From Streptomyces durmitorensis (GTDB lineage Bacteria; Actinomycetota; Actinomycetes; Streptomycetales; Streptomycetaceae), in the NCBI RefSeq assembly GCF_023498005.1, contig NZ_CP097289.1:3286001-3350000 (forward strand): 64,000 bases of DNA, written 5' to 3'. This document shows, piece by piece, positions 17,585 to 25,178 of the stretch. How positions within the stretch are numbered: position 1 is the stretch's first letter; every line of letters starts with the position of its first letter. A model generated the notes under the pieces. The model was not told where the DNA came from, ran no database searches, and was given only the letters and a program-made list of their open reading frames with translations. The translations under genes and the position numbers were made by a program.

Positions 17585-18823
17585 ATGACGTCTACAGAAA
17601 GCATTCCTCCTGTGACCGCCACCCGCGTCCTCGTCCTCAACTCCGGCTCCTCGTCGGTGAAGTACCAGTTGCTCGACATGCGCGACAGCTCCCGTCTCGC
17701 GGTCGGCCTGGTCGAGCGCATCGGCGAGGAGACCTCGCGGCTCAAGCACACCCCGCTGACGGGCGGCGGCGAGGAGCGTGAGCGCGAGGAGCCGATCGCC
17801 GACCACGAGGCCGCCCTGAAGGCGGTCTCCGCCGAGCTGACCGCGGACGGGCTCGGCCTGGACTCCCCCGAGCTGGCCGCGATCGGTCACCGCGTGGTGC
17901 ACGGCGGCCTGAAGTTCACCGCGCCGACGGTCGTCACGGACGAGGTGCTCGCGGAGATCCAGCGGCTCGTCCCGGTGGCCCCGCTGCACAACCCGGCCAA
18001 CATCACCGGGATCCGCACGGCCCAGGCGCTGCGCCCCGACCTCCCCCAGGTCGCCGTCTTCGACACGGCGTTCCACACGACGATGCCGGAGTCGGCGGCC
18101 CGCTACGCGATCGACGTGGCCACCGCCGACCAGCACCGCGTGCGGCGCTACGGCTTCCACGGGACGTCGCACGCGTACGTGTCCCGCGAGACCGCCGGGC
18201 TGCTCGGCAAGGCGCCCGAGGACATGAACGTCATCGTGCTGCACCTGGGCAACGGCGCCTCCGCGAGCGCGGTACGGGGCGGCAGGTGCGTGGAGACCTC
18301 GATGGGGCTCACGCCGCTTGAGGGGCTCGTGATGGGTACCCGTTCCGGTGACGTGGATCCGGCGGTCGTCTTCCACCTGGCCCGCGTCGGCGGGATGTCG
18401 ATCGACGAGGTCGACACCCTGCTCAACAAGAAGAGCGGTCTGGTCGGTCTCTGCGGCGACAACGACATGCGGGAGATCCGGCGCCGTATCGACGAGGGCG
18501 ACGAGGCTGCCGCGCTCGCCTTCGACATCTACATCCACCGTCTGAAGAAGTACATCGGCGCCTACTACGCGGTGCTCGGCCGGGTGGACGCCATCGCGTT
18601 CACGGCGGGGGTCGGTGAGAACGCGGCGCCGGTGCGGGAGGCTGCCGTCGCGGGTCTGGAGGAGCTGGGGCTCGCGGTCGACGGAGAACTCAACGCTGTA
18701 CGTTCCGACGAGGCTCGGCTGATCTCACCGGAGTACGCACGGGTCGCGGTCGCCGTCGTCCCCACGGACGAGGAGCTGGAGATCGCGCGGCAGACCTACG
18801 CACTGGTCGGAAACCCGTCATAA
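17585..18823 (+). CDS. ackA: Acetate kinase
   Basis: The 412-residue protein carries all the acetokinase signatures: NSGSSSVKYQL, HRVVHGG, FDTAFHTTMP, FHGTSHAYV, HLGNGAS, ETSMGLTPLEGLVMGTRSGD and the C-terminal TAGVGENA. It converts acetyl phosphate and ADP to acetate and ATP, completing the pathway begun by Pta 18 bp upstream. The ATG at 17585 is used here; GTG 17612 (VTATRVLVLN) is also possible and neither has a good Shine-Dalgarno sequence, so translation may be coupled to pta. Pyruvate kinase follows on the same strand after 111 bp with its own promoter. Confidence 0.95.
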   Translation: MTSTESIPPVTATRVLVLNSGSSSVKYQLLDMRDSSRLAVGLVERIGEETSRLKHTPLTGGGEEREREEPIADHEAALKAVSAELTADGLGLDSPELAAIGHRVVHGGLKFTAPTVVTDEVLAEIQRLVPVAPLHNPANITGIRTAQALRPDLPQVAVFDTAFHTTMPESAARYAIDVATADQHRVRRYGFHGTSHAYVSRETAGLLGKAPEDMNVIVLHLGNGASASAVRGGRCVETSMGLTPLEGLVMGTRSGDVDPAVVFHLARVGGMSIDEVDTLLNKKSGLVGLCGDNDMREIRRRIDEGDEAAALAFDIYIHRLKKYIGAYYAVLGRVDAIAFTAGVGENAAPVREAAVAGLEELGLAVDGELNAVRSDEARLISPEYARVAVAVVPTDEELEIARQTYALVGNPS

Positions 18824-18893
18824 ACGCAATACATCAGCAATTCATTACCGCAACGCCTGAGCGCCCTTCCGCCCATTTGTAGATTCCACCAGA

Positions 18894-18927
18894 CGGAATA
18901 TTCCGAAGCGAAACAAACCGATAGGAT
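18894..18927 (+). promoter_or_regulatory. pyk promoter: palindrome plus -10 of a probable leaderless transcript
   Basis: TAGGAT at 18922-18927 lies only 7 nt before the pyk ATG and there is no Shine-Dalgarno sequence, so transcription probably starts at or next to the ATG. The perfect palindrome CGGAATATTCCG (18894-18905) covers the position where the -35 should be, and no TTGACA-like hexamer is present. It could be an operator or an activator site. Confidence 0.45.
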
Positions 18928-18934
18928 CGCCCCC

Positions 18935-20365
18935 ATGCGCCGTTCCAAAATCGTCTGCACGCTGGGCCCCGCCGTCGACTCCGAAGAGCAGCTCGTCTCG
19001 CTGATCGAAGCCGGCATGAATGTGGCCCGCTTCAACTTCAGCCACGGCACGCACGCCGAGCACCAGGGCCGGTACGACCGTGTCCGTGCCGCTGCCGACA
19101 AGACCGGCCGTGCCGTCGGCGTCCTCGCCGACCTGCAGGGTCCGAAGATCCGTCTGGAGACCTTCGCCGAGGGACCCGTCGAGCTGGTGCGCGGTGACGA
19201 GTTCACCATCACCACCGAGGACGTCCCCGGCGACAAGTCCATCTGCGGCACCACCTACAAGGGCCTGCCCGGAGACGTCTCCAAGGGCGACCAGGTCCTG
19301 ATCAACGACGGCAACGTCGAGCTGCGCGTCGTCGAGGTCGACGGCCCGCGCGTGAAGACGATCGTCGTCGAGGGCGGTGTCATCTCCGACCACAAGGGCA
19401 TCAACCTGCCCGGCGCGGCCGTGAACGTGCCCGCGCTCTCCGAGAAGGACGTCGAGGACCTGCGCTTCGCCCTGAAGATGGGCTGCGACATGGTCGCCCT
19501 GTCCTTCGTGCGCGACGCCGGCGACGTCAAGGACGTCCACAAGGTGATGGACGAGGAGGGCCGCCGGGTCCCCGTCATCGCCAAGGTGGAGAAGCCGCAG
19601 GCCGTCGACAACATGGAGGGCGTCGTCGCGGCCTTCGACGCCGTCATGGTCGCCCGTGGTGACCTGGCCGTCGAGTACCCGCTCGAGAAGGTCCCGATGG
19701 TGCAGAAGCGCCTCGTGGAGATGTGCCGCCGCAACGCCAAGCCGGTGATCGTCGCGACCCAGATGATGGAGTCGATGATCACCAACTCGCGCCCCACGCG
19801 CGCCGAGGCGTCGGATGTCGCCAACGCGATCCTGGACGGCGCGGACGCGGTCATGCTCTCCGCCGAGTCGTCCGTGGGCGCCTACCCGATCGAGACCGTC
19901 AAGACGATGTCGAAGATCGTCGTCGCGGCCGAGGAGGAGCTGCTCGCCAAGGGGTTGCAGCCGCTCGTGCCCGGCAAGAAGCCGCGTACGCAGGGTGGTT
20001 CGGTGGCCCGTGCCGCGTGCGAGATCGCGGACTTCCTGGGCGGCGAGGCGCTGATCGCCTTCACGCAGTCCGGTGACACGGCCCGCCGGCTGTCCCGCTA
20101 CCGCGCGGCCCAGCCGATCCTGGCCTTCACCACCGACCAGGCCACCCGCAACCAGCTCACCCTGAGCTGGGGCGTGGACTCGTACGTCGTGCCGCACGTC
20201 GACAACACCGACGCGATGGTCGAGCTCGTCGACGCCGAGCTGGTCCGTCTCAACCGCTTCAACGACGGCGACACCGTGGTCATCACGGCCGGTTCGCCCC
20301 CCGGCGTCCCCGGCACCACCAACATGGTCCGGGTGCACCACCTGGGCGGCGGAGAGCGCGACTGA
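18935..20365 (+). CDS. pyk: Pyruvate kinase
   Basis: The 476-residue enzyme converts phosphoenolpyruvate and ADP to pyruvate and ATP. Visible motifs are SKIVCTLGPAVDS at the N-terminus, NVARFNFSHG, DLQGPKIR, the active-site region VPVIAKVEKPQAV and MVARGDLAVEYPLEKVPMVQK, then ATQMMESMI. The C-terminal allosteric domain begins near 350 (ARAACEIADFLGGEALIAFTQSG). It follows pta-ackA and faces pfkA-linked genes, so the cluster joins lower glycolysis with acetate overflow. From memory the S. coelicolor counterpart is SCO5423. A strong terminator hairpin lies 27 bp after the stop. Confidence 0.96.
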   Translation: MRRSKIVCTLGPAVDSEEQLVSLIEAGMNVARFNFSHGTHAEHQGRYDRVRAAADKTGRAVGVLADLQGPKIRLETFAEGPVELVRGDEFTITTEDVPGDKSICGTTYKGLPGDVSKGDQVLINDGNVELRVVEVDGPRVKTIVVEGGVISDHKGINLPGAAVNVPALSEKDVEDLRFALKMGCDMVALSFVRDAGDVKDVHKVMDEEGRRVPVIAKVEKPQAVDNMEGVVAAFDAVMVARGDLAVEYPLEKVPMVQKRLVEMCRRNAKPVIVATQMMESMITNSRPTRAEASDVANAILDGADAVMLSAESSVGAYPIETVKTMSKIVVAAEEELLAKGLQPLVPGKKPRTQGGSVARAACEIADFLGGEALIAFTQSGDTARRLSRYRAAQPILAFTTDQATRNQLTLSWGVDSYVVPHVDNTDAMVELVDAELVRLNRFNDGDTVVITAGSPPGVPGTTNMVRVHHLGGGERD

Positions 20366-20392
20366 GGTTCCTCCGTACGACCTGGTACGACA

Positions 20393-20427
20393 CTGAGGGC
20401 GCCCCCTGGTTCAGGGGGCGCCCTCAG
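20393..20427 (+). terminator. Strong hairpin terminator of pyk, probably bidirectional
   Basis: A perfect 16-bp stem, CTGAGGGCGCCCCCTG with its complement, closes on the 3-nt loop GTT. No U-run follows, as is usual for Streptomyces terminators. It lies between the convergent pyk and secreted acidic protein genes and can serve both. Confidence 0.85.
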
Positions 20428-20499
20428 CGCTTGTGCGGCTCCCGGTGGGGTTTGAGCTCCCGGTGGGGTCTTGATGACCGGCGGCTGATCGCAGGACGG

Positions 20500-21849
20500 T
20501 CAGTCGGTGATCGTCTGGCTCAGGCCGGGTACGTGCAGGTTGCCGCCGAACTGGCCCGCCTGCTTGACCTTCACGTCCGTGAAGTAGATCAGCGGGATGT
20601 TCAGGGGCGGCGGGTGCTCCGGGTCGAACGTGATCGGGATCAGGCCGAAGAGCTTGCCGGAGATCGACTCGGTGTACATCGTCGTCTCCCCGCCACGGAT
20701 CGTGGACGTGGAGCCCTTCTCGGCCTGGACGTGGTACTTCTTGCCGGCCGGGCCCTCGACGATCTGGTGCAGGTCGCCGATGTCCGTGTTCTGGACGACG
20801 TACTTCAGTGCCTGCTTGGACTGGCCGTTGGGCATCGTCAGGTTCACGACCCCCTGGTAGTCCGCGCCCTTGAGGGTCAGCGAGCTTGCTTCCAGGTTCC
20901 ACGGCTGGTTCGGGATCGGCGCGGGCGTCTGCTCGGCCTTTCCGTCGACCTTCTTCTCGACCACGCACGGGAACGGCTTCTTGCCGTTCTCGTCCGGTGC
21001 CATCGGGTCCGCGGACTCCTCGGCCTCGGCCTTGTCGGCAGCCTCTTCAGCTGCCTTCTCGGCCTCTTCCTTGGCCTTGTCGACCGTGTCCTCGGCCTTG
21101 TCGGCACCGTCCTTGACGCCGTCAGTGACTCCGTCGACCGTGTCCTTGACGGGCTTGGTGACGTCGTCGACGGTGTCCTTCGCCGTGTCCTCGGCGGACT
21201 CCGAAGACTCGGCCTCCTCCGAGGCGGAGGGGGTCGGCGTGGGGCTCGCGGATTCCTTCTCGTCGGGCGTGAAGAGGTCCTTGAGAGCGGGACCGACGCC
21301 CAGCGGGTCCAGCGGGTTCTTGGTCTCGGAGGGCTCCGGAGCAGGCTCTTCGGCCTTGTCGGCCTCGTCGTCCTTCGAAGCGGACGAATCCGGCTCGGCC
21401 TTGTCGCCGTCCGAGCCCGCGTCGTCACCGGCGGAGGGCGAGGGCGTCGGCTCGGCGGTGGCCTCGCCGGAGTCGTCCTTGCCGCTCTTGTCGGCCTTCT
21501 CGGCGGCGTCCTTCTCCGCCTGCTCGGCCTTCTCCTTCTCCGCCTTCTGAGCGGCAGCCTCGTCGGCTTCCTTCTCTGCGTCCTTGGTGGCCTCGGATGC
21601 ATCGTCCGGCGCCGTGACGCACGGGCCGTCCTGGAAGGGGTTCTTCGGCAGCGGCTTGGCCTGCGCGAGCTGGGGGGTCAGGCCCATGCCCATGAGGACG
21701 GCGGTCGGCATGGCCGCGATGGCTATCGCCTTGCCCGCCGGCACGTGCAGGCGGGTGAGGAGCGGCTTTCTGGGTGCCGCGTGGCGCGGCCCGGATCTCA
21801 CGCGGGGCTCACCCGCGGAGTCCAGTTGGTGCACCTCGTCAGCCGGCAC
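20500..21849 (-). CDS. Secreted acidic low-complexity protein of the DUF6230/DUF6114 operon
   Basis: The 449-residue protein has a 40-residue cytoplasmic lead and a signal-like hydrophobic segment (AIAIAAMPTAVLMGMGLTPQLAQA). A roughly 240-residue region follows that is dominated by Ala, Glu, Lys, Asp, Ser and Pro and is probably disordered or coiled (repeats such as KDTVDGVTDGVKDGADKAEDTV). The last 150 residues are a beta-rich domain (PWNLEASSLTLKGADYQGVVNLTMPNG, IYFTDVKVKQAGQFGGNLHVPGLS). The FTDVK stretch and spacing recall the end of the DUF6230 protein two genes upstream, so the domains may be paralogous. The GTG start with GGGAGG overlaps the DUF6114 gene by 11 bp. The function is unknown. 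Confidence 0.82.
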   Translation of the reverse strand: MPADEVHQLDSAGEPRVRSGPRHAAPRKPLLTRLHVPAGKAIAIAAMPTAVLMGMGLTPQLAQAKPLPKNPFQDGPCVTAPDDASEATKDAEKEADEAAAQKAEKEKAEQAEKDAAEKADKSGKDDSGEATAEPTPSPSAGDDAGSDGDKAEPDSSASKDDEADKAEEPAPEPSETKNPLDPLGVGPALKDLFTPDEKESASPTPTPSASEEAESSESAEDTAKDTVDDVTKPVKDTVDGVTDGVKDGADKAEDTVDKAKEEAEKAAEEAADKAEAEESADPMAPDENGKKPFPCVVEKKVDGKAEQTPAPIPNQPWNLEASSLTLKGADYQGVVNLTMPNGQSKQALKYVVQNTDIGDLHQIVEGPAGKKYHVQAEKGSTSTIRGGETTMYTESISGKLFGLIPITFDPEHPPPLNIPLIYFTDVKVKQAGQFGGNLHVPGLSQTITD

Positions 21850-22393
21850 GGTGCCTCCCGTTCGTCCCGTTGTCCGGGCTCGTTCCTGACAGATCGTCCG
21901 TAGTGCCGCTCACCCCGTTCGCGGCCCCCGCGGCCGCGGGCTCCGGCGCCCCGTCGTCGGACCTGTCGGCCCGTCCCTTCGCGGATCCCTTCGCGGGCTT
22001 GTCCGCCGCCCAGGAGATGCCGAGGGCACCGCCGAGCAGGGCGAGCAGGAAGCCGATGACGAAGCCGCCGAAGTTGGAGACCACCAGAGAGACCAGGGCG
22101 AGCAGAATCGCCGCGACACCCGCGAAGATCCGGGAATGCGGCTGGAACCACATGGTCAGGCCGAGCACGACAAGCAGGACGCCGATGATCAGCGAGCCGG
22201 CACCGGCGGTCGTCGCCATCCGGATCGTCATCGTGCCGAGCGTGAGGTTCGCGTACGGGAAGTACATGATCGGGATGCCGCCGAGCAATGTCAGCAGACC
22301 ACCCCAGAACGGGCGCTGACCGCGCCACCCTCGGAACGATTGGCGCATCCGACCGAGCTTGTCGCCCAGTCCCACTTGCGCTTCGGCGCTCAT
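21839..22393 (-). CDS. DUF6114 membrane protein
   Basis: This is a 184-residue membrane protein. After an amphipathic N-terminus (GQRPFWGGLLTLLGGIPIMYFPY) it has about four hydrophobic segments (TAGAGSLIIGVLLVVLGLTMWF, IFAGVAAILLALVSLVV, FGGFVIGFLLALLGGALGI) and an Asp/Ala/Gly-rich cytoplasmic tail. I recognise it as the Streptomyces DUF6114 family, usually encoded next to DUF6230. The ATG at 22393 is preceded by GAGGAG at an 8-nt distance; an upstream GTG at 22450 lacks a ribosome site. It lies 143 bp after the DUF6230 gene and overlaps the next gene. The function is unknown; a membrane partner for the exported proteins is a reasonable guess. Confidence 0.85.
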   Translation of the reverse strand: MSAEAQVGLGDKLGRMRQSFRGWRGQRPFWGGLLTLLGGIPIMYFPYANLTLGTMTIRMATTAGAGSLIIGVLLVVLGLTMWFQPHSRIFAGVAAILLALVSLVVSNFGGFVIGFLLALLGGALGISWAADKPAKGSAKGRADRSDDGAPEPAAAGAANGVSGTTDDLSGTSPDNGTNGRHRAG

Positions 22394-22536
22394 GTCGTAC
22401 AGCTCCTCGGGGAATGGCGTTGGTTCTGTGTGTGCTGCGGATTCGGGCACGGGGACGGTGTGAGGTCAAGATTCCGTCGCGCCCCCGCGCCCGGCCGTGC
22501 TGCGCAACAAGTACCGCTGTCAAGGCATCAATTGCC

Positions 22537-23154
22537 TCAGTAGCACTCGTGCTTGCCCTTCTTGACCGACATGGCCAGACCGGAGAGCTTGAAGGTGCCG
22601 GCGGTGGTCGCCCACGCGCGCTGCTTGACGTCGGTGAACCGCACCTTGTCAGCCTGCTGCGCGAACGAGTCCGGGGCGTACTTGTCGCCCTTCGACGGGC
22701 CGGGACCCTTGGTGGTCTGGTCGATCGAGACACCGATGTCGACGTTGGTGAACGTCGCATCCGCCTTCAGGTCATCGGCGTCGATGTAGAGCTTCTTCGC
22801 CTCGACCCTCGGGCCGCCCTCGCCGCCGGCCTTGAGGGTCATCGACACATCGCCGAAGACGGGGACCGGAACGACGACGGACTGACACAGGTTGGTGATC
22901 TTGGCCGAGTTGAGGCCGACGACGGCGACCGGGTGGTTACCCGACTTGCCGCTGTCAAGCGCCCCGTACTGGACGAATCCCGTACCGTCGAGCTGCTTGG
23001 CAGTCACCTTGAACTGCTGACCGGACACACTGAACGATGCCGCGAGTGCACCCTGCGAAAGGGCCACGCCTATCGCGGCAGTCGCCGCGACGCTCGGCAC
23101 CATGACTACGGCGAACCGCTTCCATCTGGTTCCGCCACGAGCCACGGACTCCAT
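22537..23154 (-). CDS. DUF6230 exported protein
   Basis: The 205-residue protein has a signal segment (RFAVVMVPSVAATAAIGVALSQGALA) and a beta-rich mature domain: FSVSGQQFKVTAKQLDGTGFVQYG, VVGLNSAKITNLCQSVVVPVPVFG, then VRFTDVKQRAWATTAGTFKLSGLAMSV and a terminal CY. It belongs to DUF6230, sometimes mislabelled cholesterol esterase in Streptomyces annotations. The two cysteines (one in ITNLCQS, one at the end) could form a disulphide. ATG 23154 has a perfect AAGGAGG 7 nt upstream, which implies strong translation. It is the first gene of the operon with the DUF6114 and acidic-protein genes. The role is unknown; probably a surface or cell-wall protein. Confidence 0.87.
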   Translation of the reverse strand: MESVARGGTRWKRFAVVMVPSVAATAAIGVALSQGALAASFSVSGQQFKVTAKQLDGTGFVQYGALDSGKSGNHPVAVVGLNSAKITNLCQSVVVPVPVFGDVSMTLKAGGEGGPRVEAKKLYIDADDLKADATFTNVDIGVSIDQTTKGPGPSKGDKYAPDSFAQQADKVRFTDVKQRAWATTAGTFKLSGLAMSVKKGKHECY

Positions 23155-23475
23155 GACTTTCCTCCTTCTCGGACGTACATCTCCGGCCCTGGCTGCTGCC
23201 GTTCGGGCGGCTCAGCCGGGCAGGGATGGGAGAAGCGCTACGTCCTCGGGAGATCACCCCCGAGCGACAACCACTGGTCGCACGCGACACGCACAACCTG
23301 CCGGACAGGCCCTGCCGGATGGCAGAGACCCCCCTGTCCAAGACCGGTGACGGGGTGTCTCCGGCCTGCTCGGTGGGGACCCAGAAACCCCGCTCCCGAC
23401 TGGCTTTCGGGCTGCGGGTTATTGGACCGAGCGTCGCCGATCGTGGTGCATTCTCGGCCCCCGCACAAGGGGGTT

Positions 23476-23493
23476 CGTTACTGGCTAGTAACG
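23476..23493. promoter_or_regulatory. Palindromic operator candidate upstream of the DUF6230 operon
   Basis: CGTTACT and AGTAACG form 7-bp perfect arms around a 4-bp centre. It lies 322 bp upstream of the DUF6230 start, and the half-sites recur at 23608-23620. A TetR-type dimer site is the best guess. Confidence 0.5.
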
Positions 23494-23607
23494 GCGCGAT
23501 AACCGAACCACGACCGCGCGGTATCGGTCGGCCACAGACGGTGTCCCCATGACCAGGAACAGACCGGGATGTTGAAGGGCACAACAGGACAGAAGGCTGG
23601 CCTGGGC

Positions 23608-23620
23608 TTACTCCAAGTAA
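23608..23620. promoter_or_regulatory. Second TTACT/AGTAA palindrome
   Basis: TTACTCCAAGTAA has the same 5-bp half-sites as the 23476-23493 element but a 3-bp centre. It directly abuts the left arm of the large hairpin that follows. Confidence 0.4.
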
Positions 23621-23663
23621 CAGTGGCCGCGTTTACCAAGATTTGGTAAAGCGCGGCCACTGT
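23620..23663 (-). terminator. Large hairpin, probable terminator of the thioredoxin/TPR gene
   Basis: The arm ACAGTGGCCGCGTTTACCAA (23620-23639) pairs over 20 bp with 23643-23663, with a 3-nt loop and a single bulged G. It lies 120 bp after the stop of the leftward thioredoxin-like gene. No U-run is present. Confidence 0.65.
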
Positions 23664-23782
23664 GACGCCTTGGAAGCGATTTTTTCACTCGGGCATCACA
23701 AGCCCCAGTGTTTAACGACTGGTCAGCGAACGGCTCGCGAGGGGTCGAACAGCCTGGCGCACGGAGTGGCCGTACGGCTGTG

Positions 23783-24769
23783 TCAGAAGAGCACCCGTGC
23801 GAGCTGCGTGCGCGCCGCGGTCACCCGCGGGTCGTCCGAGCCGACCACTTCGAGGAGTTCGAGCAGCCGCACGCGCGCGGCGTCCCGGTCCTCGCCCGCC
23901 GTACGCCGGACCGCCTCGATGAGCCGCCCGAACGCGTCCTCCACATGACCGCCCACCAGGTCGAGGTCGGCGGCGGCGATCTGCGCGGCCACATCGCCGG
24001 GACGGTCGGCGGCGTCCTTGCGGACCTGCTGCGCGTCCAGACCCTGGACACGCTGCAGCAGTTCGGCCTGGGCGAGGCCGAGCTTGGCCTCCGTGTTGCC
24101 CGGGTCGTCGCTCAGCACATTGCGGTAGGCCTGCACGGCGCCGGCCAAGTCGCCCGCGTCCAGCGCCTGGACGGCGGCTTCGAGCAGGGCGTCGTACGGA
24201 CCGGCGGGCACCTCGGCGACGGGGGCTTCCTGCTGCTCCCCGCCCTGGGCGTCCGCGTCGACGGCGAGACCGGTGAGACCGAAGCGCTCCTCGCCGACCT
24301 GGATCAGCTGGTCCAGGGTCTGGCGGATCTGCTCCACCGGTGCGGCGCCCTGGAAGAGCGGCAGGGCCTGTCCGGCCACCACCGCGAAGACGGCCGGGAT
24401 CCCCTGGACCCCGAACTGCTGCATCAGCATCTGATTGGCGTCTACGTCGATCTTGGCGAGGACGAAGCGGCCGTTGTACTCCCGCGCGAGGCCTTCGAGC
24501 AGCGGGCTCAGCTGCTTGCACGGCTCGCACCACTCGGCCCAGAAGTCGATGACTACGGGCACTTCGGTGGAGCGCTGGAGGACCTCGCGCTCGAAGCCCG
24601 CCTCGTCGACGTCGATGACGAGGCTCGACGGGGAGACCGCGGGGACCGCGCCCCCGCCCTGCCTGGCCGCTTCGGCGCGCGCCTGCTCCGCCTTCGCCTT
24701 GGCCTCCTGGGCCGCCTTCACGGCGGCGAGGTCGACGACTCCGCTCATGGACATGTTCCGTGGCTGCAT
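23783..24769 (-). CDS. Thioredoxin/TPR-type holdase (YbbN/CnoX-like)
   Basis: The 328-residue protein begins with an Ala/Lys/Glu-rich helix, then a thioredoxin domain (about 55-160) with the redox motif FWAEWCEPCKQLSP and the cis-Pro region GVQGIPAVF. The C-terminal half is alpha-helical and TPR-like (YDALLEAAVQALDAGDLAGAVQAYRNVLSDDPGNTEAKLGLAQAELL, then LDLVGGHVEDAFGRLIEAVRR). This is the YbbN/CnoX architecture: a cytoplasmic co-chaperone that protects or reduces clients for chaperonin or DnaK. Unlike E. coli CnoX, both active-site cysteines are present. ATG 24769 with GGGGGAGG upstream was chosen over an open but low-complexity extension to 25045. Confidence 0.88.
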   Translation of the reverse strand: MQPRNMSMSGVVDLAAVKAAQEAKAKAEQARAEAARQGGGAVPAVSPSSLVIDVDEAGFEREVLQRSTEVPVVIDFWAEWCEPCKQLSPLLEGLAREYNGRFVLAKIDVDANQMLMQQFGVQGIPAVFAVVAGQALPLFQGAAPVEQIRQTLDQLIQVGEERFGLTGLAVDADAQGGEQQEAPVAEVPAGPYDALLEAAVQALDAGDLAGAVQAYRNVLSDDPGNTEAKLGLAQAELLQRVQGLDAQQVRKDAADRPGDVAAQIAAADLDLVGGHVEDAFGRLIEAVRRTAGEDRDAARVRLLELLEVVGSDDPRVTAARTQLARVLF

Positions 24770-25178
24770 GAGTACATCCTCCCCCAAGCCGTGCGGGAAC
24801 CGCGCCCGTCCGGAGCCCCCCCCCGCCGGATTGCGGGGCCGCGGACGGCCGTGGCGCCAAGGTCCCGAGGAGGACCGATGGTTGTGGCGCGGGGTCCCCA
24901 CCCCGTGCCGGTGCCGCTGCTGTGGTTGTCGCCGTGCTGTGTTGCTGTGCTGTGTTGCTGTGCTTTGCCGCTGTGCTGTGTCGCTGGTTGCCGCTCGGCG
25001 AAGGAGCGTGGGCGCCGAGGAGGAATTGCCGTTCGTCCCGCCCACATCTCTTTCGCTACGAGTCGTAGCGTAACTGCCGTGCGCTGCCGTGCGGGAGGCG
25101 GACCTGCGCGAACTTCGGTGATCTGCCTCACTCGGCCGCCGCTCCGGCCTCTTCCGTACTGGCCGGTATGGTCACGGG
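24770..25178. repeat. 409-bp intergenic region with a 13-bp tandem repeat
   Basis: Four tandem 13-bp units related to GCTGTGTTGCTGT occupy 24936-24987; the first two are identical and the last two diverge. They lie in the upstream region of the thioredoxin-like gene. The rest of the gap holds the palindrome at 25054-25070; no gene is supported. Confidence 0.7.
25054..25070. promoter_or_regulatory. Perfect palindrome, candidate operator of the adjacent TetR regulator
   Basis: CGCTACGA, a central G, then TCGTAGCG: 8-bp perfect arms, 109 bp before the TetR start and in the divergent region shared with the thioredoxin-like gene. The size and symmetry fit a TetR dimer, so autoregulation and control of the neighbour are likely. 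Confidence 0.55.

Larger units (their letters stand above)
23155..23782. other. 628-bp intergenic region with long leader and operator-like palindromes
   Basis: No gene is supported here. It holds the upstream region of the DUF6230 operon (leftward) and the 3' end of the thioredoxin-like gene. Recognisable pieces are the two TTACT/AGTAA palindromes, the terminator-like hairpin at 23620-23663, and a hairpin-forming stretch at 23319-23361 (GAGACCCCC against GGGGTGTCTC with one mismatch) that would lie in the operon leader if transcription starts near the first palindrome. Confidence 0.6.

Noticed and set aside
15353..18538. Very long open frame on the reverse strand opposite pta-ackA
   Set aside because: It mirrors the codon bias of two certain genes, has Arg/Gly/Val-rich low-information sequence and no start context.
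24770..25045. N-terminal extension of the thioredoxin-like protein by 92 residues
   Set aside because: The translation (His/Gln/Arg/Thr-rich) comes from the tandem repeat region, while ATG 24769 has a good ribosome site and begins the family N-terminus.
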